Part shown: in pieces, positions 9,061-17,352 of the stretch
Numbering within the stretch: position 1 is the first letter of the stretch
Layout: each line of letters starts with the position of its first letter
The notes under the pieces: model-generated
Databases searched by the model: none
What the model was told of the DNA's origin: nothing
Seen by the model: only the letters and a program-made list of their open reading frames with translations
Translations under genes and position numbers: made by a program
Source of the DNA: Virgibacillus salexigens
Lineage (GTDB): Bacteria > Bacillota > Bacilli > Bacillales > Amphibacillaceae
DNA: 64,000 nucleotides
Assembly: GCF_014905415.1 (NCBI RefSeq)
Contig: NZ_BNEO01000002.1
Span: 124,001-188,000 of the forward strand
Direction of reading: 5' to 3'

Positions 9061-9131
9061 TTTTTATTAATAAATTTATGTCACTAGTTCAATAATGTTT
9101 AAGTCTTAGCTACAGATTTAAATTTTGTGAG

Positions 9132-9446
9132 ACAGCAAAAGAAACCGCCACTGCACGTTTAACAAGTGCCAGACAAGTTGTAAATAACAAAATGTCTTTA
9201 GTAAAGGAAAACGTCAGTGGAACTGTGGTCAATGCAGCCCAAAAAGCAGATGATGTGGCTACCCATCTACGAGCTGGTATGCAGCCAAATGTTGCCATTG
9301 CTGGTGGAGGAAGGCTGGATGATGCAGCTGTAACTTACTTTAGTGCGAAGGCAAAGGATGCAGGGTTTGTAAAGAGCAGTGTAACTGAAAGCAGCAGTGG
9401 TGCAGGAAAACATTTAGATGATGGTAAGGATTTGGCTAAGGGTACG
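9132..9446 (+). repeat. 315-bp direct repeat of the toxin linker
   Basis: Bases 9132-9446 repeat 3664-3978 with only a few mismatches, and 6353-6594 is a third, slightly more diverged copy. The repeat codes for the Ala/Lys-rich linker between the pre-toxin domain and the tip, so recombination through it would join the tip at 9446 in frame to the full-length toxin. Confidence 0.9.
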
Positions 9447-9943
9447 GGAAAAGGTAGTCATTCAGAGAATGTAACTAGAATAAAAGAAATTGAAGTAACA
9501 TATAAAAGAAAAGTTAAACATGACTCTGAAGAGTTTGCTAGACAACTTAAAGATCAAGAAAAAGGTATGAATGAGTTAACGGTTGATGAGTATCTGAAAA
9601 ATAGAGAAAGATATATTGCTGAGGGACGTGCGATAGAAGGTAATGCTGCTCAACAAACAGCTCGAGAAGAAGCATTTTCTGATAAAGTTGCAGAACTTAT
9701 GACTAACGGAAAATCATTTGATGAAGCAGAAAAAGAAGCTAAAGAATGGCTGAATACCCAAGCAGCACTTCATAATCCAGATCAAATTGCAGGTGGATAA
9801 CCAGATGAAACTGGTGGAATGGGGCATAAGGGCATTAATTCTTCAATTGGTTCTCAATGGAGATATAGAATTGATGTTGTTGATGAACAAATAAGGGAAA
9901 TGGCAAAAAATATGAAACCTGAGCAATTAAAAGCACCTATTTG
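9132..9943 (+). pseudogene. Orphan Ntox15-type toxin cassette with in-frame stop
   Basis: Linker repeat followed by a tip of ~165 codons. It contains Ala-Leu-His-Asn-Pro-Asp-Gln-Ile-Ala-Gly-Gly, the HxxD motif (His codon 9771, Asp 9780) of the Ntox15 family, which includes the type VI DNase Tde1. A TAA at 9798-9800 follows at once. Reading on in the same frame gives 47 more plausible residues (Gly-Ile-Asn-Ser-Ser-Ile-Gly-Ser-Gln-Trp) to TGA at 9941-9943, so a single nonsense change truncates the nuclease just after its motif. An ATG at 9192 exists but no ribosome site. The partner at 9977 is Tdi1-like, matching the known Tde1/Tdi1 pairing. Confidence 0.8.
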
Positions 9944-9976
9944 AATGTTAAACTGACACACTAAGGAGATTTATTT

Positions 9977-10519
9977 ATGGAAAAAACATTAAATGATTTT
10001 AAGGTAAACAGTAAGGTTCCAAAAGAAATAATAGAGAAATATAAAAATCTTGTTCCAAAAGAAATAATAGACTTGTGGCAGGAATATGGATTTGGAACAT
10101 TCATGCAAGGATATTTAAAAAGTGTTAACCCAGAAGCGTACATTGATATTTTACAAGAGTGTAGTCAAAGATATACGGATTCTGTAGTGTTATTTGCTAC
10201 TGGTATGGGAGATTTAGTATTATGGGCTGACGGTTATGTAAGATTGCTTAATTTTAGATACGGAGTACTTAAAACAGTTATGCCAAACTTTTTATTTTTT
10301 TTCAAAAGTCTGGATTCAGAAAAGTTTCGGGATGAGTATTTAAAGTGGAAACCATATCCCGAAGCTGTTGAAAATTGGGGAGAATTATCTTATGAAGATT
10401 GCTTCGGCTATACACCTCTATTAGGTTTAGGTGGAGCAGAAAAAGTAGAGAATCTAAAAAAAGTCAAACTGAAGGAACATATTCTTATAATTACTGAATT
10501 TATGGGACCAGTTCAGTAA
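9977..10519 (+). CDS. Tdi1-like immunity protein (GAD-like + DUF1851)
   Basis: 180 residues, ATG behind AAGGAG. The N-terminal half holds the GAD-like pattern (Pro-Lys-Glu-Ile-Ile-Asp-Leu-Trp, Tyr-Gly-Phe-Gly-Thr-Phe). The C-terminal half holds the T6SS_Tdi1_C/DUF1851 pattern (Met-Gly-Asp-Leu-Val-Leu-Trp, Glu-Asp-Cys-Phe-Gly-Tyr-Thr-Pro-Leu-Leu). In the known system the protein binds and blocks an Ntox15 DNase. It is the only unbroken immunity gene of the orphan array, placed behind a truncated Ntox15 tip, so it may persist as protection against kin toxins. It shares its last ~110 bases with the broken gene at 5737. Confidence 0.8.
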   Translation: MEKTLNDFKVNSKVPKEIIEKYKNLVPKEIIDLWQEYGFGTFMQGYLKSVNPEAYIDILQECSQRYTDSVVLFATGMGDLVLWADGYVRLLNFRYGVLKTVMPNFLFFFKSLDSEKFRDEYLKWKPYPEAVENWGELSYEDCFGYTPLLGLGGAEKVENLKKVKLKEHILIITEFMGPVQ

Positions 10520-10551
10520 TATTAGGGAGTATGTTACAGAATTAACAATAA

Positions 10552-10594
10552 GCACTTGATTGCCTTATTAGGAATCAGGTGTTTTTGTTTTTTA
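10552..10594 (+). terminator. Cassette terminator, copy 3
   Basis: CACTTGAT (10553-10560) pairs with ATCAGGTG (10574-10581), followed by TTTTGTTTTTT. It ends the Tdi1-like gene. Confidence 0.75.
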
Positions 10595-10599
10595 GAAAC

Positions 10600-10947
10600 C
10601 TCAAATTTGGACGATATTGGATATTGCTTTACTGAAACTCATAGCTCATGAAGGTAGTATCATCATGGAGTATTGATTTTATATTTGGATTTTGTGAGAA
10701 GTACGATAAACAGGCAAGATAACATTTTAAGTGGTAGGAACACTTATGATACTGCAAAACCCACAAACTAAATACAATGACAAAGCTCGTGGCGATAAAC
10801 AATGGGTAACGTATATTATAGGTGCTGTTTTATTGTATAAGAAAATTAACTTATAGTTGTATTTTTACAAGAGACGGTCGTATAATACTCGCTATTCGTT
10901 AAAAAGCGTTACAATAATTAAAATTTATGTAACGGGAGGGTGAAAAG
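10600..10947 (+). repeat. Second copy of the inter-cassette unit, upstream of the recombinase
   Basis: This stretch aligns loosely with 8330-8660: a shared block around CTCATAGCTC...AAGGTAGTATCATCA, a shared block around ACAAAGCTCGTGGCGATAAA, and repeated site B at 10880-10932. A short ORF at 10746-10856 (36 residues) repeats the Asp-Lys-Ala-Arg-Gly-Asp-Lys-Gln-Trp-Val-Thr core of the one at 8462. There is no other gene in it. Confidence 0.6.
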
Positions 10948-11616
10948 TTGAACGTTGTTGGGCATATACGAGTCTCCACTCAAGGGCAAGCAAGAGATGG
11001 ATATAGCTTGAAATTTCAAGAAGATGAAATTAAAGCATACTGTGAAGAAGAGGGTTTTAACTTGATTCATATTTTTAGAGATGAAGGAATTAGTGGCGCA
11101 AAACTGAATGAAGAAGCATTAGAAATTGATAGGGTGGGCTTACAAGAAATGTTGGCTCACCTTTCGTCTATCCAAATTGATTATGTGGTGGTGCTGAACA
11201 CAAGTCGCTTATGGCGGTCAGATATTGTAAGGTGTTGATACAACGAGAGCTAAAGAAATATGGCTGTGATATTAAAAGTATTGAACAGCCATTTTATAGT
11301 ATCCATAAAAAGATCCCAACGCAATGGCTTAATGGAGTTATTGGACCAATACCAACGGCTTGAAATTGCTCTCAAACTAACGAAAGGGAGAAATAAAAAG
11401 GCGAAGGAGGGTGGTTATGCAGGAGGAAGGGCAACATTTGGCTATATGAAACAAAAGGGTGAGAAGGAACTAAAGATACATAACAGTCATGCAGAAGTAG
11501 TGAAACGATTGTTTGAGCTTAGACAGATACATATGAAATGGTCACTGTCTAGGTTGGCAGAAGCATTAAATGAGGAAGGTTATCAAACAACGCAAGGAAA
11601 AGCATTTACGAAAGTA
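10948..11616 (+). pseudogene. Serine site-specific recombinase, frameshifted and 3'-truncated
   Basis: TTG start behind CGGGAGGG. The resolvase N-terminus is clear (Ile-Arg-Val-Ser-Thr with the catalytic Ser, Gly-Tyr-Ser-Leu, Asp-Glu-Gly-Ile-Ser-Gly, Asn-Thr-Ser-Arg-Leu-Trp-Arg). Frame breaks lie near 11231 and 11320. The third section holds the recombinase-domain pattern Arg-Leu-Glu-Ile-Ala-Leu-Lys, Lys-Ala-Lys-Glu-Gly-Gly-Tyr-Ala-Gly-Gly and Thr-Phe-Gly-Tyr. At 11614 the gene is cut within a GTACAA hexamer and runs into a nuclease-tip remnant. Normal members continue for ~200 more residues. It cannot be active. Confidence 0.85.
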
Positions 11617-11680
11617 CAATTCTCGATATTCGCTAAAAGCGTTACAAAATTTTTAAATTTACGTTACTTAATACAAGCTA
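11614..11680 (+). repeat. Repeated site C at the recombinase break point
   Basis: Starts with GTACAA and then matches site A at 8606 almost base for base. The recombinase reading frame is homologous to its family only up to GTACAA, so the junction is exact to within these six bases. Confidence 0.65.
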
Positions 11681-11982
11681 ATTATATTAGATATAAATCA
11701 AATACACCAGGAAAAGAATCTGGAGACCATGCTGGACATTTAGCTGGTGATAGGGTTGGGGGATCTCCGGATGATAAACTTGTTCCTCAATCAAGCAGTG
11801 TTGATTTAAGTAAATATAAGAAGTTGGAGAATAAATGGGCTAAAAGCAATTGAAGAAAGAAAGCACGTTTCAGTTAACGTTAAAGTCAATTATGATGGAA
11901 CTAGATTAAGGCCGACAAGCTTTGAAATAAAATAAATATAATATGGACGGTGTGATTAAGAAAGTAAGATTAAAAAATTAGG
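11641..11982 (+). pseudogene. Endonuclea_NS_2 toxin tip remnant, copy 3
   Basis: Fused in frame to the broken recombinase. It carries Asn-Thr-Pro-Gly-Lys-Glu, Gly-Asp-His-Ala-Gly-His, Val-Pro-Gln-Ser-Ser and Asn-Lys-Trp-Ala-Lys, then shifts frame at 11847. The tail (Val-Ser-Val-Asn-Val-Lys-Val-Asn-Tyr) is still readable with further shifts up to TAG near 11982. It is less deleted than copy 2. Confidence 0.75.
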
Positions 11983-11992
11983 GGTGATTGAC

Positions 11993-12485
11993 TTGAGTAA
12001 AGTATTTGAAGATTACTTTTCTGAATTACAAGCAGATATGGTAGGTATTTGTTTAGAATACGTTGAAAATGAAGCAGAGGATATTTACATTTACTGTTTC
12101 CTATGAGCCAGAAATGTATGTTTTTGACGTATTTTTTTAAAAATAAATAGTCAGTTTGTTTTTAAGCATAACTTAAATGATGCAGTAAATAGCATAAGCA
12201 CGAGTAAGAAAGAATTGCTTTATGATACCTCTGAAAAAAAGGCAAGAAGCTGTTTTAGATATTGGACTTGAAAACTTAGAAAAAATTCATGAAAAATGTA
12301 AAGAATATGGAAGAGAAATGCCTACAGAGATAAAGTTACATTATAATGTGAAGCAGAATAGTTTAATAGCGAACTATAGATATGACTTCATTTATACAAA
12401 TGATGACGAACTATTACCTGATGATATTTTTAATGTATGGTTTGAAGAAGTAAATAGGGTAATTTCTAACTTTGAAACGCCCTGA
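11993..12485 (+). pseudogene. YezG-family (DUF600) immunity gene with several frameshifts, copy 3
   Basis: TTG start behind AGGGGTGA. The order Phe-Glu-Asp-Tyr-Phe-Ser-Glu-Leu-Gln, Ile-Tyr-Ile-Tyr-Cys, Tyr-Glu-Pro-Glu-Met-Tyr-Val-Phe-Asp and Arg-Glu-Met-Pro-Thr-Glu is kept, ending in Leu-Leu-Pro-Asp-Asp-Ile-Phe. The frame changes near 12098, 12137 and 12232. The last 87 codons (from 12222) are open. Confidence 0.75.
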
Positions 12486-12575
12486 ATGGCAGATGTAGGT
12501 TTAAGGCATTTCGTGCTTACTGATTTTGTCTTTACATCCAACTAAAAAAGTTAAAGTGCTAGTAAGTACGTTGTT

Positions 12576-13835
12576 CTACGTGCTAGAAGACTGTATTTTT
12601 TTATCAATAGCAATGATCTTAAATAATTGTACATAGATCGATGCGCTTATGATGGCACATGACAGTATAAATCCGAACACGATAAGTGGTGAGAAAGAAG
12701 TGGAAAGGATGACTGTCAATGGCGCTATAAATCGTCCAATAGAAAACTGTAGGTCAGCGGCTCCCATGTATTGTCCTCTCGCAGTTTTAGGAGCATAATT
12801 ACTAACAAAATTTTGAACTACTGGTCCATGTATGATTTCTCCTAGTGTAAGGATTACTGTAAAGATAAATAATAACCATACATTAGCTGCTAACCCTACC
12901 AAAAACATGCCTATGCCTGATAATATTGCTGATAGAACAAGTGCATTTCGATCGCTCCAATTTTCTAATTGTTTGGTGACGGGTATGATAAATAGTACGA
13001 ATAACAATCCATTTAAACCGATCATCCATCCGAAAACTTTCTCACTATCAAGGGTCAGCGACCATCCTTTCCAGTGAAACAATGCTTGAGAAGGAACATA
13101 ATCGTTCACGTATATTGCCAAATATAGATCCAATTGCATAATAGAAATAGTTATAAAAACTCCAGCTAAAATATATAGAAAAAAGGCTTTATCACGGAAG
13201 ATTAATCGGTAGTTCAAGAATTGTTCCTTTAAAAGTAACCACATATTGTATGTATGTTCATGCTTCCTCTGTGGATCTGGCATGGTTTCACGTATCAAAG
13301 AGAGGATGGCGAGAGAATATAAAAGCGTTATTAATGTACAAGACCATAAAAGTTCACTTCGGTAATTAAAAAATAACACTGCACCAATCACTGGCCCAAA
13401 AACAGCACCAAGATTATTTGCTGTTGCAAAAGTAGCAAACACCCTGCGACGTTTCGCTTTGGGTACCAGATCAGCTACCATTGCTGCACTAGCAGGTCGA
13501 TAAAGTGATTTTCCAAAACTTATGGTAATAAATGCAATATAATCAATCCAATGCGAAATAGAGAGTGCAAATAATGCAAACATACCTACCTGTAGAAAGG
13601 ATCCAATTAGCATTGTAGAGCGTCTGCCAAACTGATCGGCTAAATAACCGCCTAACATGCTGCCGATAATACTAATTATAGAAGGAGCGGTCATCATAAT
13701 ACCTGCAGTCATCTTACCTAGAGCCTCACTAAAATAGATAGTAAGAAAGGGAAAATACATCCAAAACAGCATATTAAACAATGTTTCTCCAATTAATCGG
13801 ATTTTTAAATTCTGATCCCAAGCTACCCATTGCAT
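12576..13835 (-). CDS. MFS transporter (multidrug-type exporter)
   Basis: About 419 residues with roughly 12 hydrophobic segments. Gly-Gly-Tyr-Leu-Ala-Asp-Gln-Phe-Gly-Arg-Arg between segments 2 and 3 is the MFS motif A. The second half starts after a charged loop near residue 185. I use the ATG at 13835, which lies 6 bases after AGGAGGCG; the TTG six codons upstream would include that ribosome site. It resembles proton-driven drug exporters (YttB/MdtH type). The substrate cannot be read from sequence. It is a single-gene unit, convergent with the toxin array. Confidence 0.8.
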   Translation of the reverse strand: MQWVAWDQNLKIRLIGETLFNMLFWMYFPFLTIYFSEALGKMTAGIMMTAPSIISIIGSMLGGYLADQFGRRSTMLIGSFLQVGMFALFALSISHWIDYIAFITISFGKSLYRPASAAMVADLVPKAKRRRVFATFATANNLGAVFGPVIGAVLFFNYRSELLWSCTLITLLYSLAILSLIRETMPDPQRKHEHTYNMWLLLKEQFLNYRLIFRDKAFFLYILAGVFITISIMQLDLYLAIYVNDYVPSQALFHWKGWSLTLDSEKVFGWMIGLNGLLFVLFIIPVTKQLENWSDRNALVLSAILSGIGMFLVGLAANVWLLFIFTVILTLGEIIHGPVVQNFVSNYAPKTARGQYMGAADLQFSIGRFIAPLTVILSTSFSPLIVFGFILSCAIISASIYVQLFKIIAIDKKIQSSST

Positions 13836-14088
13836 GTGAACGCCTCCTATCAAATCGGTGTGAAAAAATAAGTACCCTTACATTAAAACAATTTTCTGAA
13901 AAAATATAGACTTATATTTAGCTTTAAGTTATACTAATATTATAGAAGTCAAGCAATGGACGGGTTTATTAAACTGTTCCATAAACAGAACATAAGTTCT
14001 CTGAAAGTAATGATCTTTTCTATTCAACCACCGTATGGTTTTAAAACGTATGCGGTGTTTTTCATAAATTCAATTCAATCCCCCAATA

Positions 14089-14865
14089 TCATTCTTCTAT
14101 TTTCCCCAATTCAGCTATGTCTTCAGTTTTCAAGTGAAATAAATCTTTCGTCAATACCTTATGTTTATTCATATACTTTCTTACAAGGTAATCACCAACA
14201 CAATACCCAGCCATTTTCGGATAAAAATGAAATCCATATAGTAACTGCTGGTGCTTTCGATCGCTTTTGAGAACGTGGTGATTTGGCATAATAATCTTCT
14301 CCCACATTTGCTTTAATTCTTCGTCGTTATAACTTCCGGTGTAAATCGCTGTATGTTCATCCCCTAGTCTTTCACGTACTGCGTTTTCTGCTAGCCCTTC
14401 CAATATAATCGTATCCAGTAATGTGTAAGCCTGTTCTTGCTTAGGATAACGATTTAAACGACAGGTATGGTTGTATTCATGGGTAAATAATGCCTTGATT
14501 TCGGATTCTGTATTTATTTCAGCTAGAAATAGAAAAATCTTATCCTTGAAAGTCAAACCAGCCTTACTGTTATAATCCTGTTTTAATTTACGGTTAGCTG
14601 CGTTTGATGGAAAGATAAAAATATGAATATTGGGACCTTTCCAAATTTCTTTTAAATAATTATAATCTTTTTCAACAATTTTCCAGTGGTTTGTTTCTGT
14701 TAATTGCTTGATGTGCTTTGGCTCCAATGATAGGCCAAATTGCGTAAGGTGAGCATAAATGTCTGCTGCATCAACACCAGAAAATGTTTTTTCTAGCTGT
14801 TTTATCACTTTCATTGGGTGTTTGTAATTTTTCTCTAACCAGCGATCTGTGCGAATGACACTCAT
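14089..14865 (-). CDS. DUF2268 putative Zn-dependent protease
   Basis: About 258 residues from the ATG at 14865, which follows AAGGAGAT; an upstream ATG (14904) has no such site. His-Glu-Tyr-Asn-His at 129-133 is the HExxH zinc site, followed by Ile-Leu-Glu-Gly-Leu-Ala-Glu ~30 residues later, which would supply the third ligand (gluzincin layout). This matches the DUF2268 family (B. subtilis YjaZ-like). There is no signal peptide, so it is cytoplasmic. The physiological substrate is unknown. Confidence 0.75.
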   Translation of the reverse strand: MSVIRTDRWLEKNYKHPMKVIKQLEKTFSGVDAADIYAHLTQFGLSLEPKHIKQLTETNHWKIVEKDYNYLKEIWKGPNIHIFIFPSNAANRKLKQDYNSKAGLTFKDKIFLFLAEINTESEIKALFTHEYNHTCRLNRYPKQEQAYTLLDTIILEGLAENAVRERLGDEHTAIYTGSYNDEELKQMWEKIIMPNHHVLKSDRKHQQLLYGFHFYPKMAGYCVGDYLVRKYMNKHKVLTKDLFHLKTEDIAELGKIEE

Positions 14866-14952
14866 TGAACGATCTCCTTCACTAATAGATACTTGTGATA
14901 GCATATGTTTTATAAAGTAGATGTTTCAAAGGTTGAAAGAAAGTGGAGCATG

Positions 14953-14990
14953 AAAAAAGCCGATTGTTTTTTAAATCAATCGGCTTTTGA
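14953..14990 (-). terminator. Terminator of the DUF2798 gene (bidirectional)
   Basis: A 12-bp perfect stem (AAAAGCCGATTG with CAATCGGCTTTT) and an 8-10 base loop, with a run of A bases on the plus strand that gives U on the minus transcript. Confidence 0.9.
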
Positions 14991-15008
14991 CACTTGTCAT
15001 TTTGATTT

Positions 15009-15509
15009 TTATGAAGCATTTACAGCTTTTCGTTCCTGACTTACATGCAATTTTTTCATCGTAAACCTTGCTATTGGCTGTGCAATTAACGCTTCAACCC
15101 AGAATGCAATGAAAAAGTTACGCGGCCAGTCATAAAAGAATGTGCGGATCGGTTCCATACTAATCTCTCTCAAACCAATCCAAGTTCCAATTACTGTTAA
15201 TAAAATCGAAAGAATCGTTACACTAAATAAGATCGTAAATAAAACTCTCGCATTAAAACCGTCTGCGGGAGCCACAAATTTTTGTACAAGTTGATTAACA
15301 ATTGGATTTGCAACAAGGGTTACTAATAAAATGACACAAATCCATACAAAAGGAATTACTTGTAAGGTTCTAATATACACATCTTTACTAAATCCAAATT
15401 CAAATCCCATAAAAAGAGGGGCAATGATATTTACAGATAGTATCGATATGATAGCTAAGAATAATGCAAATTCCTTTCCGTTTCGTGGTAATCTTGTTTC
15501 TTCATGCAT
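15009..15509 (-). CDS. DUF2798 family membrane protein
   Basis: 166 residues with four hydrophobic segments at about 13-35, 49-70, 88-110 and 130-150. Asn-Gly-Lys-Glu-Phe-Ala-Leu-Phe at the start and Pro-Arg-Asn-Phe near segment 4 fit two tandem DUF2798 repeats. Molecular function unknown. Its upstream region holds a perfect inverted repeat at 15568, so a local repressor is possible. Confidence 0.65.
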   Translation of the reverse strand: MHEETRLPRNGKEFALFLAIISILSVNIIAPLFMGFEFGFSKDVYIRTLQVIPFVWICVILLVTLVANPIVNQLVQKFVAPADGFNARVLFTILFSVTILSILLTVIGTWIGLREISMEPIRTFFYDWPRNFFIAFWVEALIAQPIARFTMKKLHVSQERKAVNAS

Positions 15510-15567
15510 ATGATCATCTCCATTTTAAAATTTTTCAGATGGCAGATGTATCATAAGACATATATTT

Positions 15568-15582
15568 TTGGTCAAAGACCAA
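15568..15582. promoter_or_regulatory. Palindromic operator candidate
   Basis: TTGGTCAAAGACCAA, a perfect 6-3-6 inverted repeat, about 60 bases upstream of the DUF2798 start. It looks like a TetR/MarR-type binding site, but no matching regulator is adjacent. Confidence 0.45.
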
Positions 15583-15781
15583 TATCTCTACACACTGATT
15601 TGCTTATTATATCATTATTTTCATATGAATTTCCAGAGGGTAACGAACAAATATTCGTATTCAGATTCTGCTATTCATAAGAAAAAACCATGTAAAGAAT
15701 GAATTTGCCTCTATAGATAAGTGTCTCTACAAGCAGTTTTAACATAAAGTAATGTAGAAGAATGAGAGGAGATGAAGTGGA

Positions 15782-16492
15782 ATGGGATTAGATTATCTTG
15801 AAGGTTTAGCTTTGTTAGGTGTCGGTGGTGCTCATCCAGGTGGTTTGTATTTAACAAAAACATTATTAACAAAAGAAAACATGGATGAACAAACTTCTGT
15901 ATTGGATATCGGTTGTGGGACGGGTCAGACAGCCGCCTATATTGCAGATACCTATCGGTGCCGAGTTACTGCTGTAGATTATAATCCAGTCATGTTGGAA
16001 AAAGCAAAGAAACGGTTTTTATCTAGAGATCTACCAATAACGGTTTTAACGGCTGATGTTGAGTGTCTATCTGTAGACAAACAATATGATATGGTCTTAT
16101 CGGAATCTGTGCTCTCTTTTACTGATCTCAATCAATCGCTTCCTCGTGTTTCCCATGCGGTCAAACAAGGTGGTAAGCTGTTAGCCATTGAAATGGTGGT
16201 GGAACAAGAACTAACGAAAGAAGAAGTTGAAATGGTAACTGCATTTTATCGATTTTCTGAGTTAATTTCTGAATCTGAATGGGAAATAAGATTGAAACAA
16301 GCTGGGTTTGAAAACATTCATATGCAGCAGCCAATTTTATCTGCGAATGAACTTGATATAGAGGACGCTAATGATTTCGATCTTTCTCAAGAGGTCAATG
16401 ACGAAACGTTTGATCTATTGGCTTTTCATCAAGAACTAACGGAAACATTAAAAGATAAGTTAGGTTTTCGAGTTTTTACATGTAGCAAATAA
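15782..16492 (+). CDS. Class I SAM-dependent methyltransferase
   Basis: 236 residues, ATG behind AGGAGATG. Motif I is clear: Val-Leu-Asp-Ile-Gly-Cys-Gly-Thr-Gly-Gln at ~40-49. Motif II ends in Ala-Val-Asp-Tyr-Asn at ~64-68, and Leu-Thr-Ala-Asp-Val-Glu at ~91-96 is the acidic adenine-binding motif. Fold and cofactor are secure; the substrate is not visible. No operon partner: the downstream GNAT gene is broken. Confidence 0.8.
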   Translation: MGLDYLEGLALLGVGGAHPGGLYLTKTLLTKENMDEQTSVLDIGCGTGQTAAYIADTYRCRVTAVDYNPVMLEKAKKRFLSRDLPITVLTADVECLSVDKQYDMVLSESVLSFTDLNQSLPRVSHAVKQGGKLLAIEMVVEQELTKEEVEMVTAFYRFSELISESEWEIRLKQAGFENIHMQQPILSANELDIEDANDFDLSQEVNDETFDLLAFHQELTETLKDKLGFRVFTCSK

Positions 16493-16549
16493 TTGGTTTT
16501 TTTAACCATCCCCTTTAAAATAAATAAGACCATCATTAGGGGGGATAAA

Positions 16550-17066
16550 ATGCCGATTCGAAAAGAAAAAGCTACCGATTACAAACAAACAAAGAATGTA
16601 ACCAAGCAAGCATTTAAGTACGCCCCGTATAGCAAAAAAAAGAACATCAGCTGGTTCATGATTTACGTAAATCCAATGAATATATTGCTGATTTAGCTAT
16701 CGTCTATGAGAAAAATAACGAAGATTATCGGACATATATTGTTAACAAAGGTGCAGATACACGATGATAATCATTCATACCAAGGCTTAGCATTAGCCCC
16801 AGTATCCGTCTTACCTGCGTATCAAAATCAAGGTGTCGGTAGTGCATTAATAAATAATGCGTTGCAAACGGCGCAGCAGTTAAACCATGCTGTCGTTATT
16901 GTCATGGGCCATGCTACGTATTACCCAAGATTTGGCTTCGAACCAGCATCGAAGTACAATATTGCGGCTCCGTATGAATGAAATGTATATGGTTAAAGAA
17001 CTGAAAAAAGGTGCTTTGGAGGAAATTTAAGGTGTCGTGGAGTACTCACCTGTATTTTTAGCATAA
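16550..17066 (+). pseudogene. GNAT N-acetyltransferase, multiply frameshifted
   Basis: ATG behind a GGGGGG run. The N-terminus is intact to a run of eight A bases at 16630-16640, then the frame shifts (His-Gln-Leu-Val-His-Asp-Leu-Arg). Another shift near 16750 leads to the acetyl-CoA motif Gln-Asn-Gln-Gly-Val-Gly-Ser-Ala-Leu and Tyr-Pro-Arg-Phe-Gly-Phe. Two more are needed near 16980 and 17030 to reach the end Gly-Val-Val-Glu-Tyr. It resembles YhbS-like acetyltransferases. With at least four lesions it is dead. Confidence 0.8.
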
Positions 17067-17352
17067 TACCAGTGGAGGAAAGCGAGACAAAAGTATTTTA
17101 GATAAAGAAGACGAACGATTATCAACATTGTTCGGATGATTTTGTTCAATTTTAAGCTTGTCCGTAACTTCAACAGAGCAACACGATTCGTGATGGTCCA
17201 GGGCTTACCTGAAAATAGCTGATGATATGCCCGCAGAAGCATGCCGTAGTTCAGACAATGCATTCATTCACCAATTACGTTATTTTATTTTAAAGGAATT
17301 TAGTGATTTAGGTCGAAATGGTAAAGAAGTAGTTTTTGGGGAGGGGTGTTTG
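17067..17352. other. Intergenic stretch, possible coding relics
   Basis: About 285 bases between the dead GNAT gene and the VOC gene. I see no intact gene; short open stretches have no ribosome sites. Confidence 0.35.

Noticed and set aside
5700..12500. Repeats considered as a CRISPR array
   Set aside because: Repeat units are 60-315 bp, coding and irregularly spaced; no short regular repeats or cas genes.
13956..14270. 104-codon plus-strand frame
   Set aside because: Overlaps the DUF2268 gene antisense; composition is that of a shadow frame and there is no ribosome site.
16706..16981. 91-codon frame called as an intact GNAT gene
   Set aside because: It lacks the first beta-alpha part of the fold, which is coded upstream in other frames, so the gene is broken.
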